A DNA stretch of 64,000 nucleotides from Bacteroidales bacterium (GCA_017549805.1 JAFYNJ010000009.1:1-64000), one strand, 5' to 3'; counted from the stretch's first letter, positions 9,649 through 20,708 are shown. Notes: generated from the sequence alone by a model not told the origin. Numbers and translations are program-made.

Positions 9649-9849
9649 TTATTTACTCTGTTCGATTTCGCGTCTTCTCAATTCGGTCAGAATACGAGCG
9701 ATGTCCTTGCGGGTGGCGCGAATCAGGTTCGGGTTCTCCAGCGGTGAAGCTGCATGATTGAGGTTCATCTTCACCAGCTTTTCGCGGGTCTGCTCGAGGC
9801 GTTCGTTCAGATCGGCGACGCTCAAATCTCTCAATGATTCTTTTTTCAT
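9649..9849 (-). CDS. rpmC: Large ribosomal subunit protein uL29
   Basis: uL29 lies next to the polypeptide exit tunnel, at the docking site of trigger factor and SRP. It is a 66-residue alpha-helical protein starting [20 protein letters not shown], with the family's [20 protein letters not shown]-terminal helix. Confidence 0.97.
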   Translation of the reverse strand: MKKESLRDLSVADLNERLEQTREKLVKMNLNHAASPLENPNLIRATRKDIARILTELRRREIEQSK

Positions 9850-9867
9850 GGCTTGTTTCTTCTTGAA

Positions 9868-10287
9868 TTATTCGACGTAATCTCTTCTAACCACAAACTT
9901 CGTCGTTACCGGCAGCTTCTGGGCTGCGAGACGGAGGGCTTCCTTGGCGACTGCCAACGGCACGCCTTCGGCTTCGAACAGCATGTGACCGGGGGTAACA
10001 CGAGCTACAAAGTATTCCGGATCACCCTTACCTTTACCCATACGGACGTCCAAAGGCTTCTTGGTGATGGGTTTGTCGGGATAGATGCGGATCCAAATCT
10101 GACCTTCACGTTTCATATAACGTGTGACGGCTTGACGGGCGGCCTCGATCTGGCGAGCCGTGATCAAAGCCTCTTCCAATGTCTTGATACCAAAAGATCC
10201 AAAAGCTAGTTCATGGCCACGGAAAGCGTTGCCTTTCATCTTACCTTTTTGGGGTCTTCTGAATTTTTGTCTTTTCGGTTGTAACAT
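9868..10287 (-). CDS. rplP: Large ribosomal subunit protein uL16
   Basis: uL16 helps shape the A site and is needed for 50S maturation. The 139-residue product begins [19 protein letters not shown] and contains [15 protein letters not shown]. It lies between rpsC and rpmC as expected. Confidence 0.98.
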   Translation of the reverse strand: MLQPKRQKFRRPQKGKMKGNAFRGHELAFGSFGIKTLEEALITARQIEAARQAVTRYMKREGQIWIRIYPDKPITKKPLDVRMGKGKGDPEYFVARVTPGHMLFEAEGVPLAVAKEALRLAAQKLPVTTKFVVRRDYVE

Positions 10288-10317
10288 CGTTACTTAACTT
10301 TTAAAGTTCACAAAAAA

Positions 10318-11043
<726 letters not shown>

Positions 11044-11066
11044 TTTAACTTATCTAATTATTCAAC

Positions 11067-11474
11067 TTATTCTTCCTTTGCAATTCTGCTGTCCAAAATG
11101 ATCGTGACATGATTTGAACGCTTGCGGATGTGGAATGCACGTCCGTGAGGAGCGGCCTGGATGCGCTTCAGTGTGCGACCTTCGTCCACCCAGATTTCCT
11201 TGACGTAAAGGTTGCTGTCCTCCACGCGCTTTCCTTCATTCTTGGCTTCCCAGTTAGCAATTGCCGAACGAAGCAGTTTGTAAACCTTGTTCGATGCTTC
11301 CTTGGTTGAATATTGCAAGGCATGCAGTGCAAGCTCCACCTTCTGACCTCTGATCATGTCGGCCACGAGACGCATCTTGTAAGGTGACGTCGGCACATTG
11401 TTCAGATGAGCGATGGCTACGTTCTTGCGAGCCTCTTTGATAGCTTCGGCTCTGTTGTGTTTTCTAGCTCCCAT
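11067..11474 (-). CDS. rplV: Large ribosomal subunit protein uL22
   Basis: uL22 forms part of the exit-tunnel constriction; loop changes confer macrolide resistance in other species. The 135-residue product contains [19 protein letters not shown] and the hairpin loop region [15 protein letters not shown]. The C-terminal strand is RSNHVTIIL. No deviation from the family was noticed. Confidence 0.97.
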   Translation of the reverse strand: MGARKHNRAEAIKEARKNVAIAHLNNVPTSPYKMRLVADMIRGQKVELALHALQYSTKEASNKVYKLLRSAIANWEAKNEGKRVEDSNLYVKEIWVDEGRTLKRIQAAPHGRAFHIRKRSNHVTIILDSRIAKEE

Positions 11475-11490
11475 TGTTTACCTCCTAATA

Positions 11491-11769
11491 TTACTTGTTA
11501 CCTTTATCTTTATTACCGGCATGACCTCTGAAGATACGAGTCGGGGCGAACTCACCGAGCTTGTGGCCAACCATGTTCTCAGTCACATAGACCGGGATGA
11601 ACTTGTTGCCATTGTGGACGGCGATGGTCTGTCCGACGAAATCAGGAGAAATCATGGATGCTCTTGACCAAGTCTTGATAACGGTCTTCTTGCCGCTTTC
11701 AACGTTTTCCATCACTCTCTGATAGAGTTTGTAGTGGATGTACGGGCCTTTCTTTAATGATCTACTCAT
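11491..11769 (-). CDS. rpsS: Small ribosomal subunit protein uS19
   Basis: uS19 is in the 30S head and makes bridges to the 50S with uS13. The 92 residues begin [15 protein letters not shown] and contain [17 protein letters not shown]. It is placed between rplB and rplV. Confidence 0.98.
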   Translation of the reverse strand: MSRSLKKGPYIHYKLYQRVMENVESGKKTVIKTWSRASMISPDFVGQTIAVHNGNKFIPVYVTENMVGHKLGEFAPTRIFRGHAGNKDKGNK

Positions 11770-11792
11770 AGTTTATGCGATTTTCCTGATGA

Positions 11793-12617
11793 TTACTTCT
11801 TTCTTCTTTCGATAATGTACTTGCTTGAAGCTGCCTTTGGCGAACGAGTCTTGTAGCCCTTTGCCGGCAAGCCCTTGCGTGAGCGCGGGTGACCACCGGA
11901 AGCGCGGCCTTCGCCACCACCCATCGGGTGATCGACAGGGTTCATGACAACACCACGGTTGTGGGGACGACGGCCCAACCAGCGGCTGCGGCCAGCCTTG
12001 CCCGACTTCTCGAGGTTGTGGTCTCCGTTGGAAACGGAACCGATCGTAGCCTTGCAAGCTTGGAGAATCATACGGGTTTCACCGGAGGGCATGCGGAGGA
12101 TGGCGTACTTGCCTTCGCGGCTCATCAACTGAGCGTAGCTACCGGCGCTTCTTGCCATCTTGGCACCCTGACCAGGACGAAGCTCGATGTTGTGAATAAT
12201 CGTACCGAATGGAACCTCACTCAGGAACAAGGTGTTGCCAACGTTCGGCTGAACGCCCTTGCCGCTGATGATTTCCTGACCGACCTTCAAGCCAGCAGGA
12301 GCGATGATGTAACGCTTCTCACCGTCCTTGTAGAATACCAAGGCGATACGAGCGGTGCGGTTCGGATCATACTCGATGCTCTTGACGATGCCCGGAACGC
12401 CGTCCTTGTCGCGCTTGAAGTCGATGATTCTGTATTTCTGTTTGTGTCCGCCACCTCTGTAACGAACAGTCATTTTACCACTGGAGTTACGGCCACCTGT
12501 GCTCTTCATAGGAGCAAGCAATGACTTTTCAGGTTTATCGGTCGTGATCTCGTCAAATGCGCTCAAAACCTTGAAACGCTGACCTGGTGTCGTAGGTTTA
12601 TATTTCTTTAAAGCCAT
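11793..12617 (-). CDS. rplB: Large ribosomal subunit protein uL2
   Basis: uL2 is needed for subunit joining and peptidyl-transferase centre integrity. The 274 residues contain the conserved [13 protein letters not shown] block and the C-terminal [19 protein letters not shown] signature with the functionally important histidine. It lies 2 nt after rplW. Confidence 0.98.
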   Translation of the reverse strand: MALKKYKPTTPGQRFKVLSAFDEITTDKPEKSLLAPMKSTGGRNSSGKMTVRYRGGGHKQKYRIIDFKRDKDGVPGIVKSIEYDPNRTARIALVFYKDGEKRYIIAPAGLKVGQEIISGKGVQPNVGNTLFLSEVPFGTIIHNIELRPGQGAKMARSAGSYAQLMSREGKYAILRMPSGETRMILQACKATIGSVSNGDHNLEKSGKAGRSRWLGRRPHNRGVVMNPVDHPMGGGEGRASGGHPRSRKGLPAKGYKTRSPKAASSKYIIERRKK

Positions 12618-12619
12618 TT

Positions 12620-12910
12620 TCAGATATTGCTAAAAAAGTCAATTGTTTCACCTTCAGCCAAGGTCACAATAGCCTTCTTGGTGTCGCTTGCCTTGCCGGT
12701 AATGACGCCGCTCTTGGTATAACGTGACTTCGACTTTCCTTCGTAATTCATCGTGTTGACAGCAGTAACCTTCACACCATAGAGGTCTTCAACAGCCTTC
12801 TTGATTTGGATCTTGTTGGCACGTTTATCAACGATAAATGCATAGCGGTTAAGCTTTTCGCTTATTGAGGTCATCTTTTCAGTAATGACGGGTTTCTTAA
12901 TGATAATCAT
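12620..12910 (-). CDS. rplW: Large ribosomal subunit protein uL23
   Basis: uL23 at the tunnel exit is the docking site for trigger factor and SRP. The product is 96 residues, starting [15 protein letters not shown], with the [19 protein letters not shown] motif. It is between rplD and rplB. Confidence 0.97.
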   Translation of the reverse strand: MIIIKKPVITEKMTSISEKLNRYAFIVDKRANKIQIKKAVEDLYGVKVTAVNTMNYEGKSKSRYTKSGVITGKASDTKKAIVTLAEGETIDFFSNI

Positions 12911-12936
12911 CTCTTTTCGTTTTTAAAAGTTAAACA

Positions 12937-13563
12937 TTATCCAAGAATCTCGTCAATAGGCTTCAGAGCACTTTCAGTGATGAAGATCTTCTTGGCATTC
13001 AGAATGTCATACGTGTTCAGGTTGCGGGCCAACACGACGCTGGTGCGTTGGATGTTGCGGGCCGAGAGCACAACGTTGCGGTCGGGCTCGGTGAACACGA
13101 ACATGTTTCTGCTACCATTGACCTTGAAGTTGTCCAGAATGTTGACCATCTGCTTGGTCTTGATGGTATCGAACGTGAAGTCCTCGACGACGATGATCTC
13201 GTTGTCATTGACCTTGCAGGTGAGGGCTGATCTACGGGCCAGCGCCTTGACCTTCTTGTTCAGTTTGAAGCTATAGTCGCGGGGCTTGGGGCCGAACACG
13301 CGGGCGCCACCTCTCAACAACGGAGAGTTGATGTCACCACGGCGGGCGCCGCCGGTACCCTTCTGACGGAAGAGCTTGCGGGTGCTGCCGGAGAGTTCGC
13401 TGCGTTCCTTTGACTTGTGAGTTCCCTGACGCTGGTCAGCGAGATATTGCTTCACTGCCAGATACATGACATGCTCGTTGGGTTCAACAGCATAAATGTT
13501 GTCATTCAGCTGGACCTTACGGCCAGTGTCTTCGCCTTTGATGTTATAAACTGTTAACTCCAT
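12937..13563 (-). CDS. rplD: Large ribosomal subunit protein uL4
   Basis: uL4 reaches into the exit tunnel and in E. coli represses the S10 operon. The 208 residues include the tunnel loop region ([20 protein letters not shown]). Its start overlaps the end of rplC by 10 nt, indicating translational coupling. Confidence 0.98.
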   Translation of the reverse strand: MELTVYNIKGEDTGRKVQLNDNIYAVEPNEHVMYLAVKQYLADQRQGTHKSKERSELSGSTRKLFRQKGTGGARRGDINSPLLRGGARVFGPKPRDYSFKLNKKVKALARRSALTCKVNDNEIIVVEDFTFDTIKTKQMVNILDNFKVNGSRNMFVFTEPDRNVVLSARNIQRTSVVLARNLNTYDILNAKKIFITESALKPIDEILG

Positions 13564-14183
13564 CTCTCAATCATTAAATATCCATTCTTGTGGCCCGGAA
13601 CAGCGCCCTTCACCACCAACAAATTCTTACTTGCATCAATCTTCACGATCTGCAAGTTCACTACTTTTACCTTGTGGTTGCCCATCTGACCGCCCATGCG
13701 CAATCCTTTGAAAACTCTCGAAGGATAAGCGCAAGCACCGATGGAACCCGGTTTTCTCAAACGGTTGTGCTGACCGTGAGTTGCTTGACCAACGCCATTG
13801 AAATGATGACGTTTCACAACGCCTTGGAAGCCTTTACCTTTGCTGATGCCACTGACATCGACAAATTCGCCTTCCATGAAGACGTCAACGGTTAACGTTT
13901 CGCCCAATTGTTTTCTGTGGCCTTCTTCGAAACGAGTAAATTCGCGCACCAGTTTCTTAGGAGTCGTGTTGGCCTTGGCAAAGTGACCTTGCTCAGCCTT
14001 GGAGGTGTTCTTCACCTTCTTCTCGTCGAAACCTAACTGGATGGCGCTATAACCGTCTTTCTCTACTGTTCTGACTTGGGTGACCACGCATGGACCAGCC
14101 TCGATGACCGTTACCGGAATCATCTTACCGGCTTCGTCGTAGATGCTTGTCATCCCAATCTTTTTTCCTAGTAATCCTGACAT
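13554..14183 (-). CDS. rplC: Large ribosomal subunit protein uL3
   Basis: uL3 is an assembly-initiator protein near the peptidyl-transferase centre. The 209 residues begin [19 protein letters not shown] and contain [15 protein letters not shown] with the conserved glutamine that is methylated in some bacteria. It is followed by rplD with a 10-nt overlap. Confidence 0.98.
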   Translation of the reverse strand: MSGLLGKKIGMTSIYDEAGKMIPVTVIEAGPCVVTQVRTVEKDGYSAIQLGFDEKKVKNTSKAEQGHFAKANTTPKKLVREFTRFEEGHRKQLGETLTVDVFMEGEFVDVSGISKGKGFQGVVKRHHFNGVGQATHGQHNRLRKPGSIGACAYPSRVFKGLRMGGQMGNHKVKVVNLQIVKIDASKNLLVVKGAVPGHKNGYLMIERWS

Positions 14184-14221
14184 TGCTACTTAGCTTTAAT
14201 TTTTTGTACTAGATAGGTTTT

Positions 14222-14527
14222 TTACAATTTGATTTCTACTTCCACACCACTGGGGAGCTCCAGCTTCATCAGTGCGTCGATCGTCTGGGAAGTCGAGTTG
14301 TAGATGTCGAGCAAACGCTTGTAGGTGGAGAGCTCGAACTGTTCTCTCGATTTCTTGTGAACGAAAGTTGAACGCAGCACGGTGTAGATCTTCTTGTTCG
14401 TTGGCAACGGAATGGGACCGCTGACAACAGCTCCAGTCAACTTAATGGTGTTCACGATCTTCTGGGCTGACTTGTCAACCAAGTTGTGATCGTGTGACTT
14501 CAATTTAATTCTAATTCTCTGGCTCAC
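14222..14527 (-). CDS. rpsJ: Small ribosomal subunit protein uS10
   Basis: uS10 is a 30S head protein that also serves as NusE, binding NusB on boxA during rRNA antitermination; the boxA-like motifs at 108-121 and 40961-40974 would be its likely sites here. It has 101 residues, starting [19 protein letters not shown]. fusA lies directly upstream; tuf, found here in many bacteria, is absent. Confidence 0.98.
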   Translation of the reverse strand: MSQRIRIKLKSHDHNLVDKSAQKIVNTIKLTGAVVSGPIPLPTNKKIYTVLRSTFVHKKSREQFELSTYKRLLDIYNSTSQTIDALMKLELPSGVEVEIKL

Positions 14528-14556
14528 AATAATTATTATTTATAGATTTGTCTTTC

Positions 14557-16677
14557 TTAAATGAAATAAAGTCCTTTTGCTTTTTTAATCACGATGTCGG
14601 CAAGGGCTTCGGGCACCGGGGCGTAATGGCTGATTTCCATGTTGAACGTGGCATGGCCCGATGTAATCGAACGCAAGGTTGTGATGTATCCGAACATCTC
14701 AGCCAGCGGCACGTCCGCCTTGATAACCTGGAAGCCGATGTTGGCATTGACTTCGCGCAGTATGGATCTCTTCTTGTTCAAATCGCCCGTGACATCACCA
14801 ATGTATTCGTCAGGGCAATGAATCTCGACTCGCATGATGGGTTCCGTCAGGACGGCACCAGCCTTGAGGCCGGCTTCCTTGAAGCCGATGTGGGCGCACG
14901 ACTCGAACGAGAGGGCGTCGCTATCGACTGGATGGAATGAACCGTCGGTGACAACGATTTTGGCGTTTTCGACGGGAAAACCTGCCAGGACACCATTGGA
15001 CATGGCTCCCTTGAAGCCCTTCTCAATGGCCTGGATGAATTCGCGCGGGATGGCACCATTCTTGACTTCATCAACAAACTGCAAACCGACGACACCTTCA
15101 TCGGCAGGACCCATCGTGAACTCGATATCTGCGAATTTACCTTTTCCACCGGTCTGTTTTTTATAGACTTCACGGTGCTGAATCGTGTGTGTAAAGGTTT
15201 CCTTATATGCGACCTGTGGACGACCCTGGTTGACTTCAACGCCAAATTCTCTTCTGAGACGGTCGATAATAATATCAAGGTGCAATTCGCCCATACCGGA
15301 CAGGATGGTCTGTCCTGAGTTTTCATCGAGGTGTACGAACAAAGTGGGATCCTCCTCTACCAACTTGGCAAGAGAGGTCTCCATCTTTTCGATATCGGCA
15401 GTTGTCTTAGGCTCGATCGCGACGTTAACCACTGGATCGGGGAACTTGATGTTTTCAAGCACCAGCGGCTTGTTTTCGACGGTCAAAGTATCGCCGGTAC
15501 GGATGGTCTTGAAGCCCACGGCAGCGCCAATGTCACCAGCGGAGATCTCCTCCAGGGGGTTCTGTTTGTTGGCGTGCATCTGAAGGATCTTGGCAATGCG
15601 TTCGCGTTTGCCAGTACCCGTGTTCAAAACCGTTTCACCGGCTTTCAAAGTGCCTGAATAGACGCGGAAGAAACAGAGACGACCGACAAAAGGATCGGTG
15701 GCAATCTTGAATGCCAGTGCGCAGAACGGCCCGTTCGGGTCGGCCTTGCGGATTTCCTCTTGTTCGGTCTTGGGGTTGATGCCGGTCACGTGATCGACAT
15801 CCAAGGGGCTCGGCAGGTAGTTGACGATGCCGTCAAGCAACATCTGGACACCCTTGTTCTTGAAAGAAGCACCGCAGAACACGGGGCAGATGTTGAGTTC
15901 CAAGGTCTCCTTGCGGAGCTGGGCAATCAACTCTTCCTCGGTGATGCTGTCGGGATCTTCCATGTATTTCTCGAACAGGGTCTCGTTGTCCTCGGCGGCG
16001 CCCTCGATAATCATGGTGCGGTATTTTGCTACCTCTTCCTTCATGTCATCGGGGATGGCAACCTCCTCGAAATGCGAGCCGTTGTCTTCCTCGTCCCACA
16101 CAAAAGCCTTGTTCTTCAGCAGGTCAACCACGCCGACGAAGCTGTCTTCGACGCCGATGGGAAGCTGAAGCGGGATGGGATTGGCGTGCAGACGCTCGCG
16201 GATCTCTTCAATGACCTTGAAGAAATCGGCGCCGGCACGGTCCATCTTGTTCACAAAGCAAATGCGAGGCACTCTGTACTTGTCAGCCTGATGCCACACG
16301 GTTTCCGACTGGGGCTCGACGCCGCCAACGGCACAGAAGATGGCGATGGCGCCATCGAGGACGCGGAGCGAGCGCTCCACCTCCACTGTGAAATCAACGT
16401 GGCCGGGGGTGTCGATGATGTTGATCTTGTAAGCCTCATTGTTGAGGTGCCAGAACACCGTAGTGGCAGCTGAAGTGATGGTGATTCCGCGTTCCTGCTC
16501 CTGGACCATCCAGTCCATGGTGGCAGCACCGTCGTGAACCTCACCAATCTTATGGCTGCGCCCCGTATAATAGAGGATACGCTCCGTCGTCGTCGTCTTA
16601 CCGGCATCGATGTGAGCCATGATGCCGATATTACGCGTGAGGCTGAGGTTGATCATATTTTCAGGGACGTTTGCCAT
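14557..16677 (-). CDS. fusA: Elongation factor G
   Basis: EF-G is the GTPase that drives translocation and, with RRF, ribosome recycling. The 706 residues show G1 [15 protein letters not shown], switch [13 protein letters not shown]3 DTPGHVDF and G4 NKMDRAGAD, followed by domains II-V ([18 protein letters not shown] region at the end). Length and order rpsL-rpsG-fusA are canonical for the str operon. No second EF-G is in the window. Confidence 0.98.
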   Translation of the reverse strand: MANVPENMINLSLTRNIGIMAHIDAGKTTTTERILYYTGRSHKIGEVHDGAATMDWMVQEQERGITITSAATTVFWHLNNEAYKINIIDTPGHVDFTVEVERSLRVLDGAIAIFCAVGGVEPQSETVWHQADKYRVPRICFVNKMDRAGADFFKVIEEIRERLHANPIPLQLPIGVEDSFVGVVDLLKNKAFVWDEEDNGSHFEEVAIPDDMKEEVAKYRTMIIEGAAEDNETLFEKYMEDPDSITEEELIAQLRKETLELNICPVFCGASFKNKGVQMLLDGIVNYLPSPLDVDHVTGINPKTEQEEIRKADPNGPFCALAFKIATDPFVGRLCFFRVYSGTLKAGETVLNTGTGKRERIAKILQMHANKQNPLEEISAGDIGAAVGFKTIRTGDTLTVENKPLVLENIKFPDPVVNVAIEPKTTADIEKMETSLAKLVEEDPTLFVHLDENSGQTILSGMGELHLDIIIDRLRREFGVEVNQGRPQVAYKETFTHTIQHREVYKKQTGGKGKFADIEFTMGPADEGVVGLQFVDEVKNGAIPREFIQAIEKGFKGAMSNGVLAGFPVENAKIVVTDGSFHPVDSDALSFESCAHIGFKEAGLKAGAVLTEPIMRVEIHCPDEYIGDVTGDLNKKRSILREVNANIGFQVIKADVPLAEMFGYITTLRSITSGHATFNMEISHYAPVPEALADIVIKKAKGLYFI

Positions 16678-16697
16678 TGCTTCTTATTCCTTATTGA

Positions 16698-17165
16698 TTA
16701 GAATCTGAAGTGCGAGAATGCCTTGTTGGCGTCAGCCATACGGTGGATCTCTTCCTTCTTCTTGAAAGCAGAACCTTCTTCCTTGTAGGCTTGCATGATC
16801 TCCGAAGCGAGCTTCAGGGCCATCGACTTCTCGTGACGTTTACGAGCATAGTTGATCAGGTTCTTCATACCGATGCTCTGCTTGCGGGCAGGACGGATTT
16901 CTGAAGGAATCTGGAAGGTGGCACCACCGATACGGCGGCTGCGGACCTCGACCTGAGGAGTGACATTGGCCAAAGCCTTCTTCCACACCTCGACAGGATT
17001 CTCGTTGAGTTTCTCCTCAATGATGTCCATGGCTTCGTAGAAAATCTCATATGCCAGATTCTTCTTTCCTTTGAGCATAATGTTGTTCACGAACTTCGTG
17101 ACCAGCACGTCATTGTACTTCGGATCCGGAAGGATGATTCTCTTTTTTGGTTTCGCTTTTCTCAT
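16698..17165 (-). CDS. rpsG: Small ribosomal subunit protein uS7
   Basis: uS7 starts assembly of the 30S head and is the str-operon translational repressor in E. coli. The 155 residues begin [19 protein letters not shown], with the beta-hairpin [16 protein letters not shown] that contacts the E site. It is followed by fusA. Confidence 0.98.
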   Translation of the reverse strand: MRKAKPKKRIILPDPKYNDVLVTKFVNNIMLKGKKNLAYEIFYEAMDIIEEKLNENPVEVWKKALANVTPQVEVRSRRIGGATFQIPSEIRPARKQSIGMKNLINYARKRHEKSMALKLASEIMQAYKEEGSAFKKKEEIHRMADANKAFSHFRF

Positions 17166-17197
17166 TTCTCAAAAAGTCTTAATTGTTTACTTGCCTC

Positions 17198-17587
17198 TTA
17201 CTTCTTTGCGGCGGTTTTCTTAGGTCTCTTGGCACCGTACTTGGATCTGCGTTGGCGACGTCCGTCAACACCGGAGGTGTCCAAAGCACCACGGATGATG
17301 TGATAACGGACACCCGGAAGATCCTTAACACGGCCTCCTCTAATCATGACAATGCTGTGCTCCTGGAGGTTGTGGCCTTCGCCCGGGATGTATGCGTTGA
17401 CTTCCTTCTGGTTGGTCAAACGAACCCTGGCAACCTTACGCATGGCTGAGTTAGGTTTCTTGGGGGTCGTCGTGTAAACACGAACACATACGCCACGACG
17501 CTGTGGGCACGAATCCAATGCTGGAGACTTGCTCTTGTCGATCAATTTCTGGCGCCCTTTGCGCACTAATTGTTGAATAGTCGGCAT
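17198..17587 (-). CDS. rpsL: Small ribosomal subunit protein uS12
   Basis: uS12 sits in the decoding centre. The 129-residue product contains [16 protein letters not shown] and [11 protein letters not shown]. The streptomycin-related lysines are the wild-type residues (TPKKPNS; the [12 protein letters not shown] loop). It is the first gene of the ribosomal block, behind a 270-nt leader. The N-terminus [13 protein letters not shown] fixes the start. Confidence 0.98.
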   Translation of the reverse strand: MPTIQQLVRKGRQKLIDKSKSPALDSCPQRRGVCVRVYTTTPKKPNSAMRKVARVRLTNQKEVNAYIPGEGHNLQEHSIVMIRGGRVKDLPGVRYHIIRGALDTSGVDGRRQRRSKYGAKRPKKTAAKK

Positions 17588-17590
17588 TTT

Positions 17591-17855
17591 GTTAGGTTTA
17601 GTTTAACTGTTTGTTTTTTAATCCTATTTTTTGGACAAATATTTCTTTGCTCAAGCTGAAAACAGCTCAAGATTCACGATTTTTCAAGATGTAGTCAGGG
17701 AGATTTTCGGCCATAATTCAGGCCTGAAGTCTATAAACCCACGATGCAACCGCATTTTTGGCACTTTTGTCCGCATCGTGCAGAGACCTATAACGGTTTA
17801 GTTTTCAGGTCCCCGACCATATCTATTCAAAAGGATAAACCTTTCACGAATTCAG
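17591..17855 (-). promoter_or_regulatory. Structured 5' leader of the str/S10/spc block
   Basis: About 265 nt separate the predicted transcription start from the rpsL ATG, with no reading frame. On the minus strand the leader can form an 8-bp stem (17773-17780 with 17740-17747, CACGATGC/GCATCGTG), a short palindrome around TTCAGGCCTGAA (17717-17728), and a small AGCTG/CAGCT hairpin near 17658-17671. Autoregulation by a ribosomal protein is plausible but is inference. Confidence 0.5.
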
Positions 17856-17860
17856 CGGCG

Positions 17861-17890
17861 CAAAAGTACAACAATTTCTTTTACCAGCAA
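17861..17890 (-). promoter_or_regulatory. Promoter of the rpsL operon
   Basis: On the minus strand TTG (17888-17890), a 19-nt spacer and TACTTTTG (17861-17868) match the Bacteroidetes consensus, followed by GCGCC. It is the only such site upstream of rpsL. Confidence 0.75.
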
Positions 17891-17899
17891 GGGTTTTCA

Positions 17900-18079
17900 A
17901 CATTTTTTTTCGAAAAAAGTTGATTTTTTAATAATTCGATGTAAATCAGTAACTTAAATAAAAACAAAGCATCGAATCAAAAGAAATGAACATGGTCAAC
18001 GGTCAAAAACGAACCCAAACCATCTGAAAAATGGCGCAAAAACCAACAAAAAAAACCAGAAAAACGAGGAAAAACGCCC
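17900..18079. other. A-rich intergenic stretch without recognised features
   Basis: This 180-nt gap between the rpsL promoter and the next gene is A-rich on the plus strand. I see no gene, hairpin with T-tract or promoter in it. The short frame starting at 18031 is lysine/threonine low-complexity sequence antisense to a better gene and is not supported. Confidence 0.6.
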
Positions 18080-18412
18080 TCAATATTTCACGAAACGGTC
18101 TTCACCATTGCTCAAACCGAGCAATTCGCTGCGTCCGAAAAGCAGGAAAATCTTGTGGTCCCAAAGCAATTCCCACAAAATACGACTCACGCGAACCTGA
18201 TCCTCGGCCGACAATTCCTCACTGGTAATGGTGGTATTTTCATCGGCTTTCTTCACCTGATGCTCCTGAAATGCCATTTGCACAAGCTGGTAGCACAAAT
18301 TGACAAAGGTGATGCCCGTGGTATGGTCGCGACTTGACATCACCATATTGATTCTTTCTCTGAGTTCCTCATTGTTATAGAGGAGCTGCACCGGATTGGA
18401 GTCATAGTTCAT
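18080..18412 (-). CDS. Small conserved-looking cytosolic protein of unknown function
   Basis: A 110-residue soluble protein starting MNYDSNPVQLLYNNEELRER. I do not recognise a domain. It is mostly alpha-helical in composition and mildly acidic, with no signal peptide or membrane segment. The C-terminus (LLWDHKIFLLFGRSELLGL) is amphipathic. A TAAGTTTG box (18441-18448, minus) lies 30 nt upstream and could be its promoter. It stands alone between the ribosomal block and a divergent unit. Confidence 0.7.
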   Translation of the reverse strand: MNYDSNPVQLLYNNEELRERINMVMSSRDHTTGITFVNLCYQLVQMAFQEHQVKKADENTTITSEELSAEDQVRVSRILWELLWDHKIFLLFGRSELLGLSNGEDRFVKY

Positions 18413-18501
18413 AGGATCGTGTTTTTTAGTTATCTGGGTACAAACTTAGTGATTTTTCTCGATAATCCCACAAAACTCTCCGAAAAATGATACTTTTTTC
18501 G

Positions 18502-18509
18502 TATTTTTG
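18502..18509 (+). promoter_or_regulatory. Putative -7 box upstream of small ORF and lpdA
   Basis: TATTTTTG followed by CACC fits the TAnnTTTG box. No clear TTG occurs at the right distance upstream, so the call is moderate. It lies 18 nt before the ATG of the small membrane protein and would drive lpdA too. Confidence 0.45.
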
Positions 18510-18526
18510 CACCTTAATTATTAATT

Positions 18527-18664
18527 ATGGTCAGAAGTTTACTCCTCGTTTGGTTGGTTGGCGTAGTCGCCTTTTTTGTGTTATGGGCATTATTGGCAAT
18601 GATTGTCAGACGAATCAGCGAAAAACGGAACGGCAAACAAAAAACTGACCCTTCTGAATCCTGA
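18527..18664 (+). CDS. 45-residue single-span membrane protein
   Basis: This short frame was read by eye: MVRSLLLVWLVGVVAFFVLW begins it, and the hydrophobic segment runs to about residue 27, followed by a positively charged tail (RRISEKRNGKQKTDPSES). That layout predicts one transmembrane helix with the C-terminus inside. It lies 17 nt after a -7 box and 19 nt before lpdA, so it is probably the first gene of the lpdA transcript. Function is unknown. The hydrophobic run and good placement support it, but no homologue is recalled. Confidence 0.5.
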   Translation: MVRSLLLVWLVGVVAFFVLWALLAMIVRRISEKRNGKQKTDPSES

Positions 18665-18683
18665 ATTCTAAATACAAACTTCT

Positions 18684-20075
18684 ATGAAATACGACGTCAT
18701 CGTTATCGGCAGCGGTCCTGGAGGCTATGTAGCTGCCATTAGAGCATCACAATTGGGAAAGCATGTAGCCGTGGTCGAGAAGGCCGAACTGGGCGGCATC
18801 TGCCTTAACTGGGGCTGCATCCCCACCAAGGCACTGCTGAAGAGTGCGCAAGTTTATAACTATATCAAACACGCCGAGAACTACGGCATCAAGGTGGAAG
18901 GCGAAGCACAGCCCGACATGGAAGCCGTTGTGGCCCGAAGCCGCGGTGTTGCCGAGACTATGAGCAAGGGCGTCCAGTTCCTCCTGAAAAAGAACAACGT
19001 GGAAGTCATCGCCGGCTACGGACGTCTCACCGCCGACAAGCAGGTCTCCGTGACCGATGCCGAAGGCAATGTCACTTTGCATGAAGCTGAACACATCATC
19101 CTCGCCACGGGTTCCCGTGTGCGCGAGTTGCCCACACTGCCCATCGACGGCAAGCGCATTATCGGTTACCGCCAAGCGCTGGTCCTCGACAAGCTCCCCG
19201 AGAGCATGGTGGTGGTCGGCTCCGGCGCCATCGGCTCGGAGTTTGCCTTCTTCTTCACCAGCATGGGCGTGAAGGTTACCCTGGTGGAATTCCTGCCCAA
19301 TGTGGTTCCGAATGAAGACGAGGAAGTGTCCAAGCAAGTGGAGCGCTCCTTCAAGAAACTCAAGATGACGGTCATGACCGAAGCCTCGGTGACACATGTC
19401 GATACCACGGGTGAGAAGTGCGTTTGCACCATCAGCACCAAAAAGGGCGACAAGACCGTGGAAGCCGACATCGTGCTTTCAGCTGTCGGCGTACAGACCA
19501 ACATCGATGACCTCGGACTGGAAACTTTGGGCATCGCCACCGAACGCGGCAAGGTCATCGTCGACGACTACTACCGCACCAACGTGCCAGGCATCTATGC
19601 CATTGGCGACATTGTCCACGGACCAGCATTGGCCCATAAAGCCGACCACGAAGCCACCATCTGCGTGGAGAAACTCTGTGGTCTCGACCCGAAACCCTTG
19701 AACTATGCCAACATTCCAGGCTGCACCTACACCACACCTGAAATTGCATCAGTGGGTTTGAGCGAAGCCAAGGCCATTGCCGCAGGCTATGAGGTCAAGA
19801 TCGGCAAGTTCCCATTCACCGCCTCGGGCAAGGCCACTGCAGCAGGCAGCAAGGATGGCTTCATCAAGGTAGTGTTCGATGCTAAGACAGGCGATTGGCT
19901 GGGCTGCCACATGGTCGGCGACAACGTCACCGAAATGGTTGCCTCCGCAGTGCTCTGCCGCGAACTCGGCGCCAAAGGCGAGGACATCATCCATGCCGTG
20001 TTCCCCCACCCCACCATGTCGGAAGGCATCATGGAGGCCGCGGCGGCAGCGTTTGGCGAGTGCGTGCATCTGTAA
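18684..20075 (+). CDS. lpdA: Dihydrolipoyl dehydrogenase (E3)
   Basis: This FAD enzyme reoxidises dihydrolipoamide of 2-oxoacid dehydrogenase or glycine cleavage complexes with NAD+. The 463 residues show the FAD motif GSGPGGY (9-15), the redox disulfide GGICLNWGCIP (Cys40, Cys45), an NAD-binding GSGAIGSEFAFFF segment, the second FAD motif GIYAIGDI, and the C-terminal HPHPTMSE with the catalytic His-Glu pair (written here as VFPHPTMSEG). No E1 or E2 genes are adjacent, so its partner complex is unknown. Confidence 0.96.
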   Translation: MKYDVIVIGSGPGGYVAAIRASQLGKHVAVVEKAELGGICLNWGCIPTKALLKSAQVYNYIKHAENYGIKVEGEAQPDMEAVVARSRGVAETMSKGVQFLLKKNNVEVIAGYGRLTADKQVSVTDAEGNVTLHEAEHIILATGSRVRELPTLPIDGKRIIGYRQALVLDKLPESMVVVGSGAIGSEFAFFFTSMGVKVTLVEFLPNVVPNEDEEVSKQVERSFKKLKMTVMTEASVTHVDTTGEKCVCTISTKKGDKTVEADIVLSAVGVQTNIDDLGLETLGIATERGKVIVDDYYRTNVPGIYAIGDIVHGPALAHKADHEATICVEKLCGLDPKPLNYANIPGCTYTTPEIASVGLSEAKAIAAGYEVKIGKFPFTASGKATAAGSKDGFIKVVFDAKTGDWLGCHMVGDNVTEMVASAVLCRELGAKGEDIIHAVFPHPTMSEGIMEAAAAAFGECVHL

Positions 20076-20120
20076 GCTGAGAGCTGAAAGTTGAAAACGG
20101 AAAACGGAGAACGGAAAACT
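20074..20120 (+). repeat. Degenerate purine-rich repeat (GAAAGTTGAAAAC type)
   Basis: The gap between lpdA and the epimerase consists of imperfect GAGAGCTGAAAGTTGAAAAC and GGAAAACGGAGAACGGAAAA units. Similar tracts occur at several other places in the window (see findings). It directly precedes the start codon at 20124. Confidence 0.7.
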
Positions 20121-20123
20121 GTT

Positions 20124-20666
20124 ATGGAGATTATAGAAACTAAAATAAAGGACCTGCTTATTATCAAGCCGGATGTGTTTTTGGATGATCGGGGATATTT
20201 TTTCGAGAGCTACAACAAGCAGCGCTTTTTGGAGCACGGACTCGACATGAACTTCGTTCAGGACAACGAGTCGCAATCCATGAAAGGCGTGCTGCGCGGA
20301 CTGCATTTCCAGAAACCGCCTTTTGCACAAGGCAAACTGGTGCGTGTGGTGAAAGGTGCTGTCATGGATGTCGCCGTTGACCTCCGCAAAGGCTCCCCCA
20401 CCTACGGACAATGGGAATCGGTTGTGCTTACCGAAGACAACAAGTTCATGTATTGGATCCCGGAAGGCTTCGCCCATGGCTTCGTCTGCCTCCAGGACGG
20501 CTCGGTGTTCACCTACAAGTGCACCAACGTCTATAACAAGGCATCGGAAGGGAGCATCCGTTGGAATGACCCCGACCTCAACATCCAATGGAACATTGAG
20601 GATCCCATCTTGTCGGAAAAAGACAAAATCTCACCTTTGTTCAAGGATTTTGTCACACCATTTTAA
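20124..20666 (+). CDS. rfbC: dTDP-4-dehydrorhamnose 3,5-epimerase family protein
   Basis: RmlC/RfbC converts dTDP-4-keto-6-deoxyglucose to the 4-keto-rhamnose form in dTDP-L-rhamnose synthesis for surface polysaccharide. ATG 20124 (MEIIETKIKDLLIIKPD) gives 180 residues, the family length; the frame further upstream only translates the repeat tract. Visible motifs are FFESYN, GVLRGLHFQ with catalytic His61, and DVAVDLRKGSPTYG. The other rfb genes (A, B, D) are not adjacent, so it may act on another dTDP-sugar. Confidence 0.92.
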   Translation: MEIIETKIKDLLIIKPDVFLDDRGYFFESYNKQRFLEHGLDMNFVQDNESQSMKGVLRGLHFQKPPFAQGKLVRVVKGAVMDVAVDLRKGSPTYGQWESVVLTEDNKFMYWIPEGFAHGFVCLQDGSVFTYKCTNVYNKASEGSIRWNDPDLNIQWNIEDPILSEKDKISPLFKDFVTPF

Positions 20667-20699
20667 CAAGTTGAAATTTATAAATTGAAAGTTGAAAGG
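20667..20699 (+). repeat. Degenerate repeat (TTGAAAGTTGAAAG type)
   Basis: The whole gap between the epimerase stop and the next start is made of AAGTTGAAATTT, AAATTGAAAG and TTGAAAGG-like units. It is the same family as at 20074-20120. Confidence 0.65.
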
Positions 20700-20708
20700 T
20701 ATCATATC

